Assembly (NCBI RefSeq): GCF_022965805.1 | Contig: NC_133103.1 | Span: 28,138,329 to 28,202,328, forward strand | Direction: 5' to 3' | Source of the DNA: Primulina eburnea | Lineage: Eukaryota; Streptophyta; Magnoliopsida; Lamiales; Gesneriaceae | Length of the DNA stretch: 64,000 bases | Shown: positions 36,080 to 48,443 of the stretch, piece by piece | Position numbering within the stretch: the first letter of the stretch is position 1 | Layout of the letters: every line of letters starts with the position of its first letter | Notes under the pieces: generated by a model | The model's input: the letters and a program-made list of their open reading frames with translations, nothing else | Databases searched by the model: none | What the model was told of the DNA's origin: nothing | Translations under genes and position numbers: made by a program

Positions 36080-37997
36080 TGTGGGGACCCGGACGCTAAT
36101 TCATTCCTTAATCGTCTTTTAGGAATAATTCAAACAATTATAATAAACAGAGTCTAAATTTTTTTTTTTTTAAATACACAGCGGAAACATAATGTAATTA
36201 GATTCAAATTACATATTAAACATAACATACAATCATTGTATGATCTACAATAATCCGACTAGGTTCAACTACAAGTCAGTGCTGAATCCTAAGTTGCTTC
36301 AAAGCCCGGATCTCCACGCTATCTAGTCCAGCCTCGTTCTCTTCTTGACCCTGATCCTAGCCCACCTGTTGCCATGCACACATACAAACAAGACAACAGC
36401 CGGATAACTCCGGTGAGATATAAATATCCCAGTATAAATCATGTATACATGCCATCATATAAACAATATAAAAGCATATAACAGAAAATCCTATCATATA
36501 TCAAAATCATGATATAAATCCCTCACAATAATAAATCATATTCTATACATGTACCAATATCAGGATCATCAAGGGACATGAACCATCTTCAGGAACATAA
36601 ATTAACATCCCTCCATACAAATCAATATCACTGTCACTCAAACTCATGACTCTACGTTTTAGACTAGACTCAATCCTAGTCTAGGGATCCCGGTTTCCAG
36701 AAGTTGGCATTCTATATCGATCAACAGTAATAGGAGAACTCCTATCCACATCGACATGGTATCGATCAACAGTAATAGAAGAAGCCCTGATTCTATCCAC
36801 ATTGATATGATATCGATCACCAGTAATAGAGAAGCCCTGATCCTATCCACATTGATATGATATCGATCACCAGTAATAGAACAAGCTCCGATTCTATCCA
36901 CATCGATAAAACATCGATCAACAGTAATAGTAGGAACTATGAATCTATCCACATCGATATGATATCAATCACCAGTAAGAGGAGAAGCTATACATCTATC
37001 CACATCGATATAATATCAATCAACAGTAATAGAAGAAGCTATCAATCTATCCACATCGATAACCAAACATCCAGTGATAGACTTTGGCACCACCGCCAAT
37101 ACACTATCTTATGACATCGTGCAATAGTGCCCGTGACGATCCCGCCACGATCAGGCACTTCTGTCACAAGATTACTCAACGAATACCTGCTGTCTATATC
37201 TCAAGAGAACAAGTAATCTAATACATGCTATCTATATATCAAGAGAACAAGTATATCAATCAAATACATGCAAATATCAATGCAATAAAGTAAAGTATGT
37301 GATTTAGGGGAACTCGAGTCCAAACCTCACTCGAGTTGTGCAATCCCAACTCAACATTAGTTTATACCTTTATCTTCTCGCTCAGAAGACGAAGAAGAAG
37401 TCCCGACTCTATCTTGGTCCATTCCCAAATGTCAAGTTGTAGCCTACGTTGATAGGAACTCGGTACTGTACTCAGATTCAAAATCAGACGGATAGATTTC
37501 TCGCAAAAGGCGTAAGGATTTTCTGGAGAATTTCTCGTGCTTCCTTTCTCATTTATCCCTTTTCTTTTTGTATGAATTGATATATGTATATATATATATA
37601 TACACATCTCGTGCATGTAAGGAAAGTGGCTCCATTTTGTTTCGCATGATTCGCGCTCGAGCGGTTGATCTTTACCGCTCGGGCACTTGCTCGGCGCTTG
37701 GGCGGTCAAAACATACCGCCTGAGCGCGGGAGCTTTCTGTCCTCCACACTCATCCTTGGCGCTCGGGCGGTCAAAAACTACCGCCCGAGCGCCACATCCT
37801 CTGCCCAAAGCTTACCTTGCTGAACATTGGCGCTCGGGCGGTCATTTTCTACTGCTCGGGCGCCAATGGTTCTGTCCAAATATTGCACCCTTCATAAGAT
37901 TTGGCCACTCTGGTCTCGTAATAGCCCGTCTATAATTATATCCATTCATAATCGATAATCATCTCAGATTACGTTAATTAGTTTCTCGGGCATTACA
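36080..37997 (-). repeat. LTR B (shared middle LTR)
   Basis: 1918 bp, nearly identical to LTR A over its length. It serves as 3' LTR of internal B and 5' LTR of internal A. Confidence 0.95.
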
Positions 37998-39769
37998 TTT
38001 CTCCCCACCTAAGATATGATTTCGTCCTCGAAATCACAGACACTCAACTCGTGTTATACAGATAATCATATCATATCTCAAATCAGATACAGGAAGGAGA
38101 TATACAGAACTACAATAAGCTCACATCAACAACATCATTCGTGATAAAATCAACCTCAGAATATTGGTTATACAACATCCGTATATACCAATCAATAACT
38201 CAAAACAATCAATATCATTAGCTGTTAATCCCTGTCAAAGACATACTCTATCTTCGACCTCAAATACCAACAGTCATCGTCTGACGTTAGCATATTTAGT
38301 CTATTAATTCTGAGTTGTTTTCATTTTCTTCTGAATCAGTTTCATTTTCTTTATCATATCTCTGATCTTATCAAATCTCATCTCAGGCATCACTGCAATA
38401 TCATTCTCATACAAAGGAAATTCACAGTTCTCACTGTACAATACTTCGACGAAAGCTATTTCGATACTCATCTGATAGATATTATTGTACCATAATTCAC
38501 AAGTGACAATGAATCATGTCAATTAGTGCTAAAATCCAGCACTACATTTCCTGGATATCCTCCAGTATCAGGATAGTTCACTCCGACTATCCGTCAATCT
38601 ATAAATCATAGATGAAAAATCATGTCATACACTCAGCCAAAAGTATACAATCACACGCAAATCACAGTCTGATAAAATCAACTCTGGCATTCAATACAAA
38701 TTCTGACATAACTGATTCCATCTGTTTACTTCAAAACTGTCTATTCGAATTATCACGCATTTCCTGTTATCAGAATAGTACTGAATCTACTATTGTGTGC
38801 ATCTGACAATACCTGTCAATTTCCAATTCGAATATCTGACATAAACAAATCAGCTAATAAGATAAATTAAAGAAAAATACCTACCTGGTATTCGGTTCTG
38901 ACTATCAAAATCAAATTCTGGACAGTCTGATCGAACTTCTGAACTGCTTTAATCTTCAAAATAAGTTCTGACTCGACTGAACTGTATGTAAGCTCAACGG
39001 TTCATAACAATCGGTATCAAACACGGATTCAGAATGATAATAATATCGAATTAGATTCAAAATATCAATACGCAATACTGATCTAATAACCGCATAAAAC
39101 TCAATCTCTGACGTTTCTGAAGTTCTGCCATTTTCAGATGTCGGTGTCCTTCTCAGCCACTGATCACGGTCTCAACTGGTATAGAATCAAAGTTGTAATC
39201 AATCTTCCTGATACAAAGCAAACTGAATCTGAAAGATTATAGCAAGTCTTCTGCTACTGACAATTCAGTGTCTGATATGCTCAATTTCAGTAATCAACTG
39301 AATATATACATATATAAGGAATTATTTCATTCTTTTTGATAATCATCGAATCATAAATAATACGGATGTCAAAGGAACTCAAAATCAAGGATCCTTACCG
39401 TATGTTATTTATTCTTCGGCCATTTCAGGTCCGAATCTTACTATCTCCTAGTAAGAATTTATAATAGCTCTGTACTTGTTCGATATATCAATATCAATCA
39501 TGCAGTCATCATCAGATAATACAAGTACAATCTAATTTAATTCAATCTCATTCTCACTTACTGTAGTATACAATATTTTACAGGAAATCTCCAATATCAA
39601 ATATTTTCCCCAAAAAGGTAAGGACATTAATACTACAGTATATACAGACCCAACAGGTACAACACATATCAGTGCAACTCAGTCAAAGATAATCGTAGAG
39701 AATGCATTAATGTATATATCAATACATATGCAACATAATCATAAAAGATCAGTACATGTCACTATTTCA
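37998..39769 (-). other. Non-coding 3' half of internal region B
   Basis: Near-identical to 32933-34707. The polypurine tract AGGTGGGGAGAAA on the minus strand abuts LTR B. No ORF of protease or polymerase type. Confidence 0.8.
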
Positions 39770-40663
39770 TCAAGAGTGTCCTGGGTCTGTTCCTCGATCA
39801 CCCCCGCCAGATGAATCAGTCCCCTGCAACCTCCGGGAACCTCTCTGTGGGCACACTCTAGCAAAGTGCCCAACTTGTCGGCAAATACGGCAGCTACCAG
39901 TCACTCCCTGGCATTGCTCTGTGGGATGTCTCCCTCCGCACGTTCTACAGTGAACTCCAGTATAACTCGAACTAGAACCACTAGAGCTAGATGAACCACT
40001 CGGTCCAATTCCTAACTTCTTGAACTGCTTCTTTCGAGCTTTCAGTTGTTCTTTCTTCCCATTCGTGCTGCCGCGATCAAATCGAAGAGGGGATTGCTGT
40101 GTCTGGGGTTGCATCGCACACACCCTCTTTAGTTGTCTAATCAAACTTGCCTCCGCTCTCTTCGCTCTACTCAAGGCATCAGCAAAATGGTAAGGTCGCT
40201 GCATATTCATCAATGCAACTATCTCCGAGTTCAATCCTCTGACGAACTGAGCCGTTACAGCTTCATCATTCCCAGCTACATGAGGAGCAAAACGCAGTAG
40301 AGTAGAGAATTTATCAACATACCCTTCAATATTCAGTTGGCCTTGGCTTAAATTCTCAAATTCTACTTTCTTGTCCTCTCGGTACGATCCTGAGAAGAAT
40401 CTTCGATAAAATTCAACTTTAAAGACTTCCCATGTGATCACAGTACCACGCAGTTCTAGTATTCCTTTGGTTGTAATCCACCAACTCCTGGCGGCCCCTT
40501 GTAACTGATGGAATACCAGTTTAACTCTCTGTTCATCTGTACAATCAACTAAATCAAACAGGATTTCTATGTCATCAACCCAGTTTCCACAATCCTCAGA
40601 CGTCTCGATACCACTCAGAATCGGCGGTTGCAGTAACTGAAACTCTCTCAGCTTTATTTCCAT
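39770..40663 (-). CDS. gag: Intact gypsy Gag, copy B (297 aa)
   Basis: ATG at 40663, stop at 39770. It begins MEIKLREFQLLQPPILSGIE. The Retrotrans_gag domain spans about residues 20-120 (W..DIEILFD, KLVFHQLQGAARSWW, FYRRFFSGSYREDKKVEF). A helical domain with FVRGLNSEIVALM follows, then a basic Ser-rich linker and a knuckle pair: CRTCGGRHPTEQC is atypical, while CRICRQVGHFARVC is a proper CX2CX4HX4C. The role is virus-like-particle capsid and RNA binding. The frame ends right after the knuckle where protease normally follows, so the element depends on a relative for enzymes. Confidence 0.9.
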   Translation of the reverse strand: MEIKLREFQLLQPPILSGIETSEDCGNWVDDIEILFDLVDCTDEQRVKLVFHQLQGAARSWWITTKGILELRGTVITWEVFKVEFYRRFFSGSYREDKKVEFENLSQGQLNIEGYVDKFSTLLRFAPHVAGNDEAVTAQFVRGLNSEIVALMNMQRPYHFADALSRAKRAEASLIRQLKRVCAMQPQTQQSPLRFDRGSTNGKKEQLKARKKQFKKLGIGPSGSSSSSGSSSSYTGVHCRTCGGRHPTEQCQGVTGSCRICRQVGHFARVCPQRGSRRLQGTDSSGGGDRGTDPGHS

Positions 40664-41125
40664 CTGAGTTTCTGATACATCTATCTGATCAGACGAAGTA
40701 CTACCTCTTTCTGGAATTCTTCTAGGAGGAATATCTGATAATCACAGATGTTAGTAGTAACAGGAGACAAATCCGTCTCAATCCCAATCCTGATCAGCTT
40801 ACCTCTGATCAAGAATTGGTTCTGATCCAGTTTCAAATAATACATATTACCAAATCAACTCAGATATTCAGGTAACATGTAGCTTAATATCTAGTAAAAA
40901 CATACTGAAATCTTAACATATACAATGTAATTTCAACATTATATTCAATCATCTGCCATATAAATCCAGGCAGTAAAACATAATATCATGCTAACATACA
41001 CAATGGAATTCCACATTATAATCAATCACATGCTAGCAATCACATGCAAGGAAAGAAAACTCATTCTACCCCGCTCACTCTTCTCTATCTCAGTGCTAAG
41101 GAACCTATAGTTCAAGGACCTACAG

Positions 41126-41137
41126 CTCTGATACCAC
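41126..41137 (-). other. Primer-binding site of internal region B (tRNA-iMet)
   Basis: The minus strand reads TGGTATCAGAGC four bases inside LTR C. Confidence 0.9.
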
Positions 41138-41141
41138 CTGT

Positions 41142-43052
41142 TGTGGGGACCCGGACGCTAATTCATTCCTTAATCGTCTTTTAGGAATAATTCAAACAAT
41201 TATAATAAACAGGGTCTAAATTTTTTTTTTTTAAATACACAGCGGAAACATAATGTAATTAGATTCAAATTACATATTAAACATAACATACAATCATTGT
41301 ATGATCTACAATAATCCGACTAGGTTCAACTACAAGTCAGTGCTGAATCCTAAGTTGCTTCAAAGCCCGGATCTCCACGCTATCTAGTCCAGCCTCGTTC
41401 TCTTCTTGACCCTGATCCTAGCCCACCTGTTGTCATGCACACATACAAACAAGACAACAGCCGGATAACTCCGGTGAGATATAAATATCCCAGTATAAAT
41501 CATGTATACATGCCATCATATAAACAATATAAAAGCATATAACAGAAAATCCTATCATATATCAAAATCATGATATAAATCCCTCACAATAATAAATCAT
41601 ATTCTATACATGTACCAATATCAGGATCATCAAGGGACATGAACCATCTTCAGGAACATAAATTAACATCCCTCCATACAAATCAATATCACTGTCACTC
41701 AAACTCGTGACTCTACGTTTTAGACTAGACTCAATCCTAGTCTAGGGATCCCGGTTTTCAGAAGTTAGCATTCTATATCGATCAACAGTAATAGGAGAAC
41801 TCCTATCCACATCGACATGGTATCGATCAACAGTAATAGAAGAAGCCCTGATTCTATCCACATTGATATGATATCGATCACCAGTAATAGAGAAGCCCTG
41901 ATCCTATCCACATTGATATGATATCGATCACCAGTAATAGAACAAGCTCCGATTCTATCCACATCGATATAACATCGATCAACAGTAATAGTAGGAACTA
42001 TGAATCTATCCACATCGATATGATATCAATCACCAGTAATAGGAGAAGCTATACATCTATCCACATCGATATAATATCAATCAACAGTAATAGAAGAAGC
42101 TATCAATCTATCCACATCGATAACCAAACATCCAGTGATACACTTTGGCACCACCGCCAATACACTATCTTATGACATCGTGCAATGTGCCTGTGGCGAT
42201 CCCGCCACGATCAGGCACTTCTGTCACAAGATTACTCAACGAATACCTGCTGTCTATATCTCAAGAGAACAAGTAATCTAATACCTGCTATCTATATATC
42301 AAGAGAACAAGTATATCAATCAAATACATGCAAATATCAATGCAATAAAGTAAAGTATGTGATTTAGGGGAACTCGAGTCCAAACCTCACTCGAGTTGTG
42401 CAATCCCAACTCAACATTAATTTATACCTTTATCTTCTCGCTCAGAAGACAAAGAAGAAGTCCCGACTCTATCTCGGTCCATTCCCAAATGTCAAGTTGT
42501 AGCCTACGTTGATAGGAACTCGGTACTGTACTCAGATTCCAAATCATACGGATAGATTTCTCGCAAAAGGCGTAAGGATTTTCTGGAGAATTTCTCGTGC
42601 TTCCTTTCTCGTTTATCCCTTTTCTTTTTGTATGAATTGATATATGTATATATATATACACAACTCGTGCATGTAAGGCAAGTGGCTCCATTTTGTTTCG
42701 CATGATTCGCGCTCGAGCGGTTGATCTTTACCGCTCGGGCGCTTGGTCGGCGCTCGGGCGGTCAAAACATACTGCCCGGGCGCGGGAGTTTCTGTCCTCC
42801 ACACTCATCCTTGGCGCTCGGGCGGTCAAAAACAACCGTCCGGGCGCCACATCCTCTGCCCAAAGCTTACCTTGCTGAACATTGGCACTCGGGCGGTCAT
42901 TTTCTACCGCTCGGGCGCCAATGGTTCTGTCCAAATATTGCACCCTTCATAAGATTTGGCCACTCTGGTCTCGTAATAGCCCGTCTATAATTATATCCAT
43001 TCATAATCGATAATCATCTCAGATTACGTTAATTAGTTTCTCGGGCATTACA
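41142..43052 (-). repeat. LTR C (5'-most LTR of the array)
   Basis: 1911 bp. Slightly more diverged from A and B than these are from each other in the hairpin cluster. Confidence 0.95.
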
Positions 43053-43057
43053 ATAAT
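43053..43057 (+). repeat. Target-site duplication of the gypsy array (right)
   Basis: ATAAT, copy of 31018-31022. The copia integrase frame resumes directly after. Confidence 0.95.
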
Positions 43058-45724
43058 GCTGGTGAATTTACTTCCCAGACTTTCAATGATTATTGTATGT
43101 ATATGAGAATCATTGTTGAGCATCCAGTTGCTCATGTACATACACAGAATGGATTGACTGAATCATTGATTAAACGTCTGCAAATGATTGCTAGACCAAT
43201 GATTATGAAAACAAAGCTCCCTATTTATATATGAGGACATGCAATTTTACATGCTTCTTCATTAATTCGCATCAGACCAAGTGCATATCATAAATACTCC
43301 TCATTGCAGCTTGTATTTGGTAAAGAACCAGACATTTCTCATTTGAGAATTTTTGGATGTATGGTGTATGTGCCTATTGCACCACCGCAACGAAAGAAAA
43401 TGGGACCTCAAAGAAAGGTTGGAATTTATATCGGTTATGATAGTCCATCAATTATTCGATATCTTGAACCTCAGACATGCGACGTGTTCACAACACCTTT
43501 TGCTGATTGTCATTTTAATGAGGAGATCTTCCCAATGTTAGGGAGAGAATAGAAACATACCGAAAAGAAAATGACATGGTATGTATCATCATTGTTACAT
43601 CTGGATCCAAGAACAAAACAATGTGAAAAAGATGTACAACAAATTGTACACTTGCAAAGAATAGCAAATCAAATACTAGATGCATTTGCAGACACAAAAG
43701 GGGTAACTAAATCATATATACATGCAACAAATGCCCCTGCTCGAATTGAAATTCCAAAGAAAAAAATTGAAGATACTCATGATGTCATTAAACGCCTGAA
43801 GCGTGGAAGGTCAGTCGGTTCCAAGGATAAAAATCCTCGAAAAAAGAAAATTCATAGAGAAACACGATGATCACAAAAGAGAAAATGATGTTCCTGAAGA
43901 AACACATGATAATCACAAAATAGATAATGATGTTCCTGAAGAAACACATGATGATGAAAATGTTCTGTCAGAACCACAAACTGACGAGAATCATGAAATC
44001 TCTATAAATTATATTAATACTGGAAAAATATGAAACAGAAAAAATATAGAAGAAATTGATGATATATTTTCTTATAATGTGGCTATCGACATCATAAATG
44101 ATAAAGAAGATCATGAACCAAAATCTTTTGGTGAATGTAAAAATCGGCAGGATTGGATAAAATGGAAAGAAGTCATCCAGATTGAATTGGATTCGCTAAA
44201 TAAACGTAATGTTTTTGGACCTATAGTCCTTACACCTGAAGGTATAAACCTGTTGGATACAAATGGGTTTTTATTCGAAAGCGAAATGAGAAAAATGAAA
44301 TAGTAAGATATAAAGCTCGACTTGTTGCACAAGGTTTTTCTCAAAGACCTGGAATTGGTTATGAAGAAACAGTATTCTCCCGTGATGGATGCAATTACGT
44401 TTCGGTATTTGATTAGCTTGGCAGTATCTGAAAATTTAGAAATGCGTCTTATTGATTTGTTATAGCTTACTTATATGGATCACTTGATAGTAATATATAT
44501 ATGAAAATTCCTGAAGGATTTAAGATGCCTGAAACACAAAGTTCAAAACCCAGAGAATGTTATTCTGTGAAATTACAAAGATCATTATATGGGTTGAAGC
44601 AATCCGGTCGAATGTGGTATAATCGACTAAGTGATCACTTGATGAAAAAGGGATATGTAAATAATTCAATATGCCCTTGGGTTTTCATTAAGAAAACAAC
44701 ATCCGGATGCGTAATTATTGCTGTATATGTTGATGATTTAAACATCATTGGAACAAATAAGAAAATTCAAGAAGTTGTGTCATACTTGAAGGAAGAATTT
44801 GAAATGAAGGATCTTGGAAAAACCAAGTATTGTCTAGGTTTACAAATTGAACAAAAAGATGTGGAATGTTTGTTCACTAGACAAATTATACAGAAAAGAT
44901 CCTTAAACTGTTTTCATATGGATAAATCAAATCCTTCAAGTACTCCAATGGTTGTTAGATCATTAAACATAGAAAATGATCCATTCCGACCATGTGAAGA
45001 AGATGAAGATATTCTTGGTCCAGAAGTACCATATCTAAGTGCTATCGGTACCCTTATGTATCTTACAAATTGTACAAGGCCTGATATATCTTTTGTCGTA
45101 AATTTGTTGGCAAGATTTAGCACATATCCAACAAAGAGACACTGGAACGGAATTAAACATGTATTCCGTTATCTACGAGGAATGACAGACTTGGGACTTT
45201 TATATTCAAAAGATGCTAATCCAAGTATAATTGGTTATGCCGATGCTGGATACTTATCTGATCCACACAAGGCACGTTCCCAAACTGGATATGTATTTAC
45301 TCGTGGAGGCACTGCAATTTCTTGCGTTTACAGAAACAAACGCTCGCAACAACTTCATCAAATCATGCCAAGATTATTGCACTACATGAAGCAAGTCGTG
45401 AATGTGTGTGGTTAAAATCAATGACCCAACATATCCAAATCTCATGCGGATTATCATTCGACTGAGAAGCCTGTGATACTATATGAAGATAATGTTGCAT
45501 GTGTTGCTCAAATGAAAGAAGGATACATAAAAAGCGACAGAACTAAACATATTCCTCCTAAGTTCTTCGCATTCACCAAGGAGCTTGAGAAGAATAAATG
45601 TATTGATGTTCGTCACATTCAATCAAGTGAAAACTCATCAGATCTCTTCACAAAGGCACTTCCTACGACAATATTCAGAAAACACATATATAATATTGGG
45701 ATGCGCAATCTACGAAATTTGTGA
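43058..45724 (+). pseudogene. pol: Copia pol, 3' part: integrase, reverse transcriptase, RNase H
   Basis: It resumes with AGEFTSQTFNDYC (integrase core) and the VEHPVAHVHTQNGL motif. A TGA (about 43231) interrupts the first frame, and the integrase C-terminal part LVFGKEPDISHLRIFGC follows. A hydrophilic linker with repeated EETHD leads to the reverse transcriptase. Its N-terminal half (44079-44303) is separated by frameshifts from the half with YGLKQSGRMWYNRL and VYVDDLNIIG (44501-45415). RNase H shows YEDNVACVAQ, RTKHIPPKFF and SSDLFTKALP (45473-45724). At least three frameshifts and one stop disable it. Confidence 0.9.
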
Positions 45725-45876
45725 AGAATTGTTCATGTCAACATCAGGGGGAGTTTACGTGACTGCACTCTTTTTCCCTTACTATGGTTTTTATCCCAAT
45801 GGGTTTTTCCTAGTAAGGTTTTTAACGAGGCAGTATAAAAACACGTAATGAAGACAATCATTATGATCATCATCAC

Positions 45877-45885
45877 AAGGAGGAG
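45877..45885 (+). other. Polypurine tract of the copia element
   Basis: AAGGAGGAG directly before the 3' LTR. Confidence 0.85.
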
Positions 45886-46151
45886 TGTTGAAAAATAATA
45901 TTTAAAATATGTGTATTGAATATTTGAATTGATATTGAATGTTGTAAATATTGAAAATTAGTGTGTGATGATGTAGGTAATGATGTATTTTATTTTTGGA
46001 TTATTTGTAAAGATTTCCTATAAATAGATATCTCATTTGTGAAGAAAATCACAATTGAGTAGAGAGAAAAATATTATAAAGTGTGTAGTTTGGTAAATTT
46101 TGAGAGTTTGAGATTTTACTTTTTACCATAAATTTTTACTTTTTCACAACA
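45886..46151 (+). repeat. 3' LTR of the copia element
   Basis: 266 bp, TG to CA, with a TATA box (CCTATAAATAGA, about 46018). Confidence 0.9.
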
Positions 46152-46156
46152 AAAAT

Positions 46157-46572
46157 ATGATTTTGAGATGAGATATTTTAACAAATTGAGAGATAATGTA
46201 CACAATAATATTTTTCTTTTTATTTTTCTCAATGGTTGGGTTTTATAAATAGAGAAATATATCAGTGTACGTAAGATACATAAAGAAAAAAAGGAGGTGC
46301 AATACAGAAACATACCAAAAGGTTTTTGGTGACGCCCACATGTCAGTTCGTTTGTTCGAGAGAGTAGGCATGGAAGAATTACGGTGTCTTAACTCATAGT
46401 ATTCCAATCTCTTTCAACAAAGGTATATTCTATCTCTTGTTGATTATTTATTAAATTAATATAGGTATTGATCGTACAACATTTTGATGAAAATGTTGTT
46501 TTATACGATTCGATCTATGCCAAGCTTCCGCAAAATATAATTTTTTCTGAAATTCGGATTCAGAAACCAACA
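46157..46572 (+). other. Last piece of the split solo LTR
   Basis: It contains TTTTATAAATAG and CCAAGCTTCCGCAAAAT and ends CCAACA. No gene. Confidence 0.6.
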
Positions 46573-47296
46573 ATAACAATATAGAAAATATATAAATTTT
46601 CGAAAAGAACTCAAATAGAAGAAAGCGAAGGGCCCTCTCAATCATTATCTGATTTGATTATATTCTTATCAAGTCAAAAGTGAGTGTAAACACATATTTG
46701 TAGCAATTTTGACTTCAATATTGATACACATGACACATTGATTTTAGTTATTATTCTTGGTAAGTAGAAAGTACATCTCTTGGCCATTGATTTTAATAAA
46801 ACTTTACCATCTAATAGTTAATTTTAGGGATGTAAGACAAACTCCAGAAATAAGATAACCCCCTCTAGTTGATAGAGAAAATTGCATTCTTTATCGTTCA
46901 ACTAACGGTCTTGGTTCATTAATTTACTTTCTTTTTCTTTTTCTTTTTCATTTTCATTTTTAGTCATTTTTTTCACTGGAGTGTCAATGTCACGTCAGCA
47001 GTTTTCGGTATCACGTCGACACTTCGATTACAGAAGATTAAAATTGAAAAAATTACAAATTAATAGATTAAAACTATAAATTGACACGATAAAATGAGAA
47101 ACATGTACGATAAGAAGATATTAAAAATGCAATCTGCCGGTGTCGACTAATTGAATCTAGGCACACCGTTAGATAAACATTTAATATAGCCATGTGGCCA
47201 TATTTGACTAGTCGGAAATAGAGAAGGATGAATTTTTTTTTCTTTGGTAGTTTATTCAGGGGCGGATGATAGTGTATATGGGCAATATATTGTAGG

Positions 47297-47480
47297 GACA
47301 AAAATTTGTGTGAGACGGTCTCACAAGTCGTATTTGTGAGACGAATCTCTTATTTGAGTCATCCATGAGAAAATATTATTTTTTATGCTAAGAGTATTAC
47401 TTTTTATTGTGAATATGAGTAGGGTTGATCCGTATCATATACTAAGATCCGTGAGATAGTCTCACATGAGACTCACTCTA
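47297..47480 (+). repeat. Palindrome-ended short repeat, copy 1
   Basis: 184 bp starting ACAAAAATTTGTGTGAGACGGTCTCAC and ending with GTGAGATAGTCTCACATGAGACTCACTC. Both ends contain the self-complementary TGAGACGGTCTCA core. I recall similar repeats as common MITE-like sequences in asterids. Confidence 0.7.
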
Positions 47481-47970
47481 TAGCATGTTATTGATCTGCA
47501 GAATTTTGACCAAACTTTAATAGTCGAGTTGGTGGGTTCTAATATTTTAATATACTTCAAAATTATAGCTTTAATTTGTGAAGAGTTAAAGTTGAAACCG
47601 TGGGAAAATTAGAAAGATAATTAAGACTTTGAGTTTGATGGAGATTTTATCCCTTAAAATTCTTATTGTTCTTTAACTTCGAGATCTTAGAAAGCAAAAT
47701 ATTGCTACAACTATAAAACTCAATATGCATTATCTTTTCAGGATTCCTGAGAGATTTACAATCACTAAAATCTCCAAAATCATTCAAAGATTTAGTTCAA
47801 TGAGCAAAAAAATTGAATATTTGTTATTATGGTTCAATAAAATGGATGAATTGAAGAAAAAAGGGTGATAAAAAAATTTAGAATTGTTGTTTTCTTGGGA
47901 GATGATTTGCTTATATTTTAAATGTTTGAATTCCTTCCAAAAAAGAGAAAATATTCTGAAATTTTATATA

Positions 47971-48134
47971 GACAAAAATTTGTGTGATACGGTTTCACGG
48001 GTCGTATTTGTGAGACGGATCTTTTATTTGGGTCATCCATCAAAAAATATTACTTTTTATTGTGAATATGAGTAGCGTTGACCCGTCTCACAGATTAAGA
48101 TCCGTGAGACGGCCTCATATGAGACCCACTCTTT
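47971..48134 (+). repeat. Palindrome-ended short repeat, copy 2
   Basis: 164 bp in the same orientation as copy 1. It lacks about 20 bp in the middle (the TTTTATGCTAAGAGTATTAC stretch of copy 1) and has diverged palindromes. Confidence 0.7.
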
Positions 48135-48443
48135 TATATAATGGGAAAAAAGAGAAAATAAAATATGTGAGATATGTTTTAATATGTGGTGGAAGGAGAA
48201 ATTAACTATGCAATTAAAAAAAATGCTCACCAGATTAAAATCTTCTGACTACGCTCCTGATTTATTTAACATGTATTTAATTTTTAAAAAATAATTAGTT
48301 TTTTTCTATACAAATAATTAATCATTTTATGCCTTCTTCTATATATTTTTCTAAAATTTTATAATTTATTAACGATAATAAATTAGTTAAAATTTGAATA
48401 ATGTTTTTGACCTTTTTTTGTTAAATTGATATTTAAATTTAAT

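Larger units (their letters stand above)
31023..43052 (-). mobile_element. Tandem Ty3/gypsy array: three LTRs and two gag-only internal regions
   Basis: Order on the minus strand: LTR C (43052-41142), internal B (41141-37998), LTR B (37997-36080), internal A (36079-32933), LTR A (32932-31023). Both outer ends are TGTAATGC...CCCCACA and the whole is flanked by one duplication, ATAAT. Each internal region is about 3.1 kb and holds a gag but no protease, reverse transcriptase, RNase H or integrase. A relic of the pol 3' end remains near the polypurine tract (TTTCGAGGACGAAATC). It is a non-autonomous derivative, apparently of the Tekay/Del type, turned into an LTR-int-LTR-int-LTR array. Confidence 0.95.
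27923..46151 (+). mobile_element. Ty1/copia retrotransposon interrupted by a gypsy array
   Basis: Two similar LTRs (27923-28205 and 45886-46151, TGTTGAAAAATA to TTCACAACA) are flanked by the perfect duplication AAAAT (27918-27922 and 46152-46156). Inside are gag, protease, integrase, reverse transcriptase and RNase H in copia order. The integrase gene is cut at 31022 and resumes at 43058. Without the insertion the element is about 6.2 kb. Several nonsense codons make it non-functional. Confidence 0.95.
15046..46572 (+). repeat. Old solo LTR split by nested CACTA and copia insertions
   Basis: The pieces are 15046-15169, 26561-27922 and 46157-46572, about 1.9 kb together. It starts TGTTGGGATTTGTGCCC and ends ACCAACA, so the termini are TGTTGG/CCAACA inverted. 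Flanks are ATAAT (15041-15045) and ATAAC (46573-46577), a target duplication with one mismatch. A TATA box (TTTTATAAATAG) lies at 46241-46252 in the last piece. No primer site or coding sequence remains. The direction is taken from the TATA box and the TGTTGGGATTTGTGCCC start, which I recall from plant LTRs. Confidence 0.7.
46578..48443. other. Intergenic DNA
   Basis: AT-rich, no supported gene. It contains the two palindrome-ended repeats listed separately. Confidence 0.5.
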
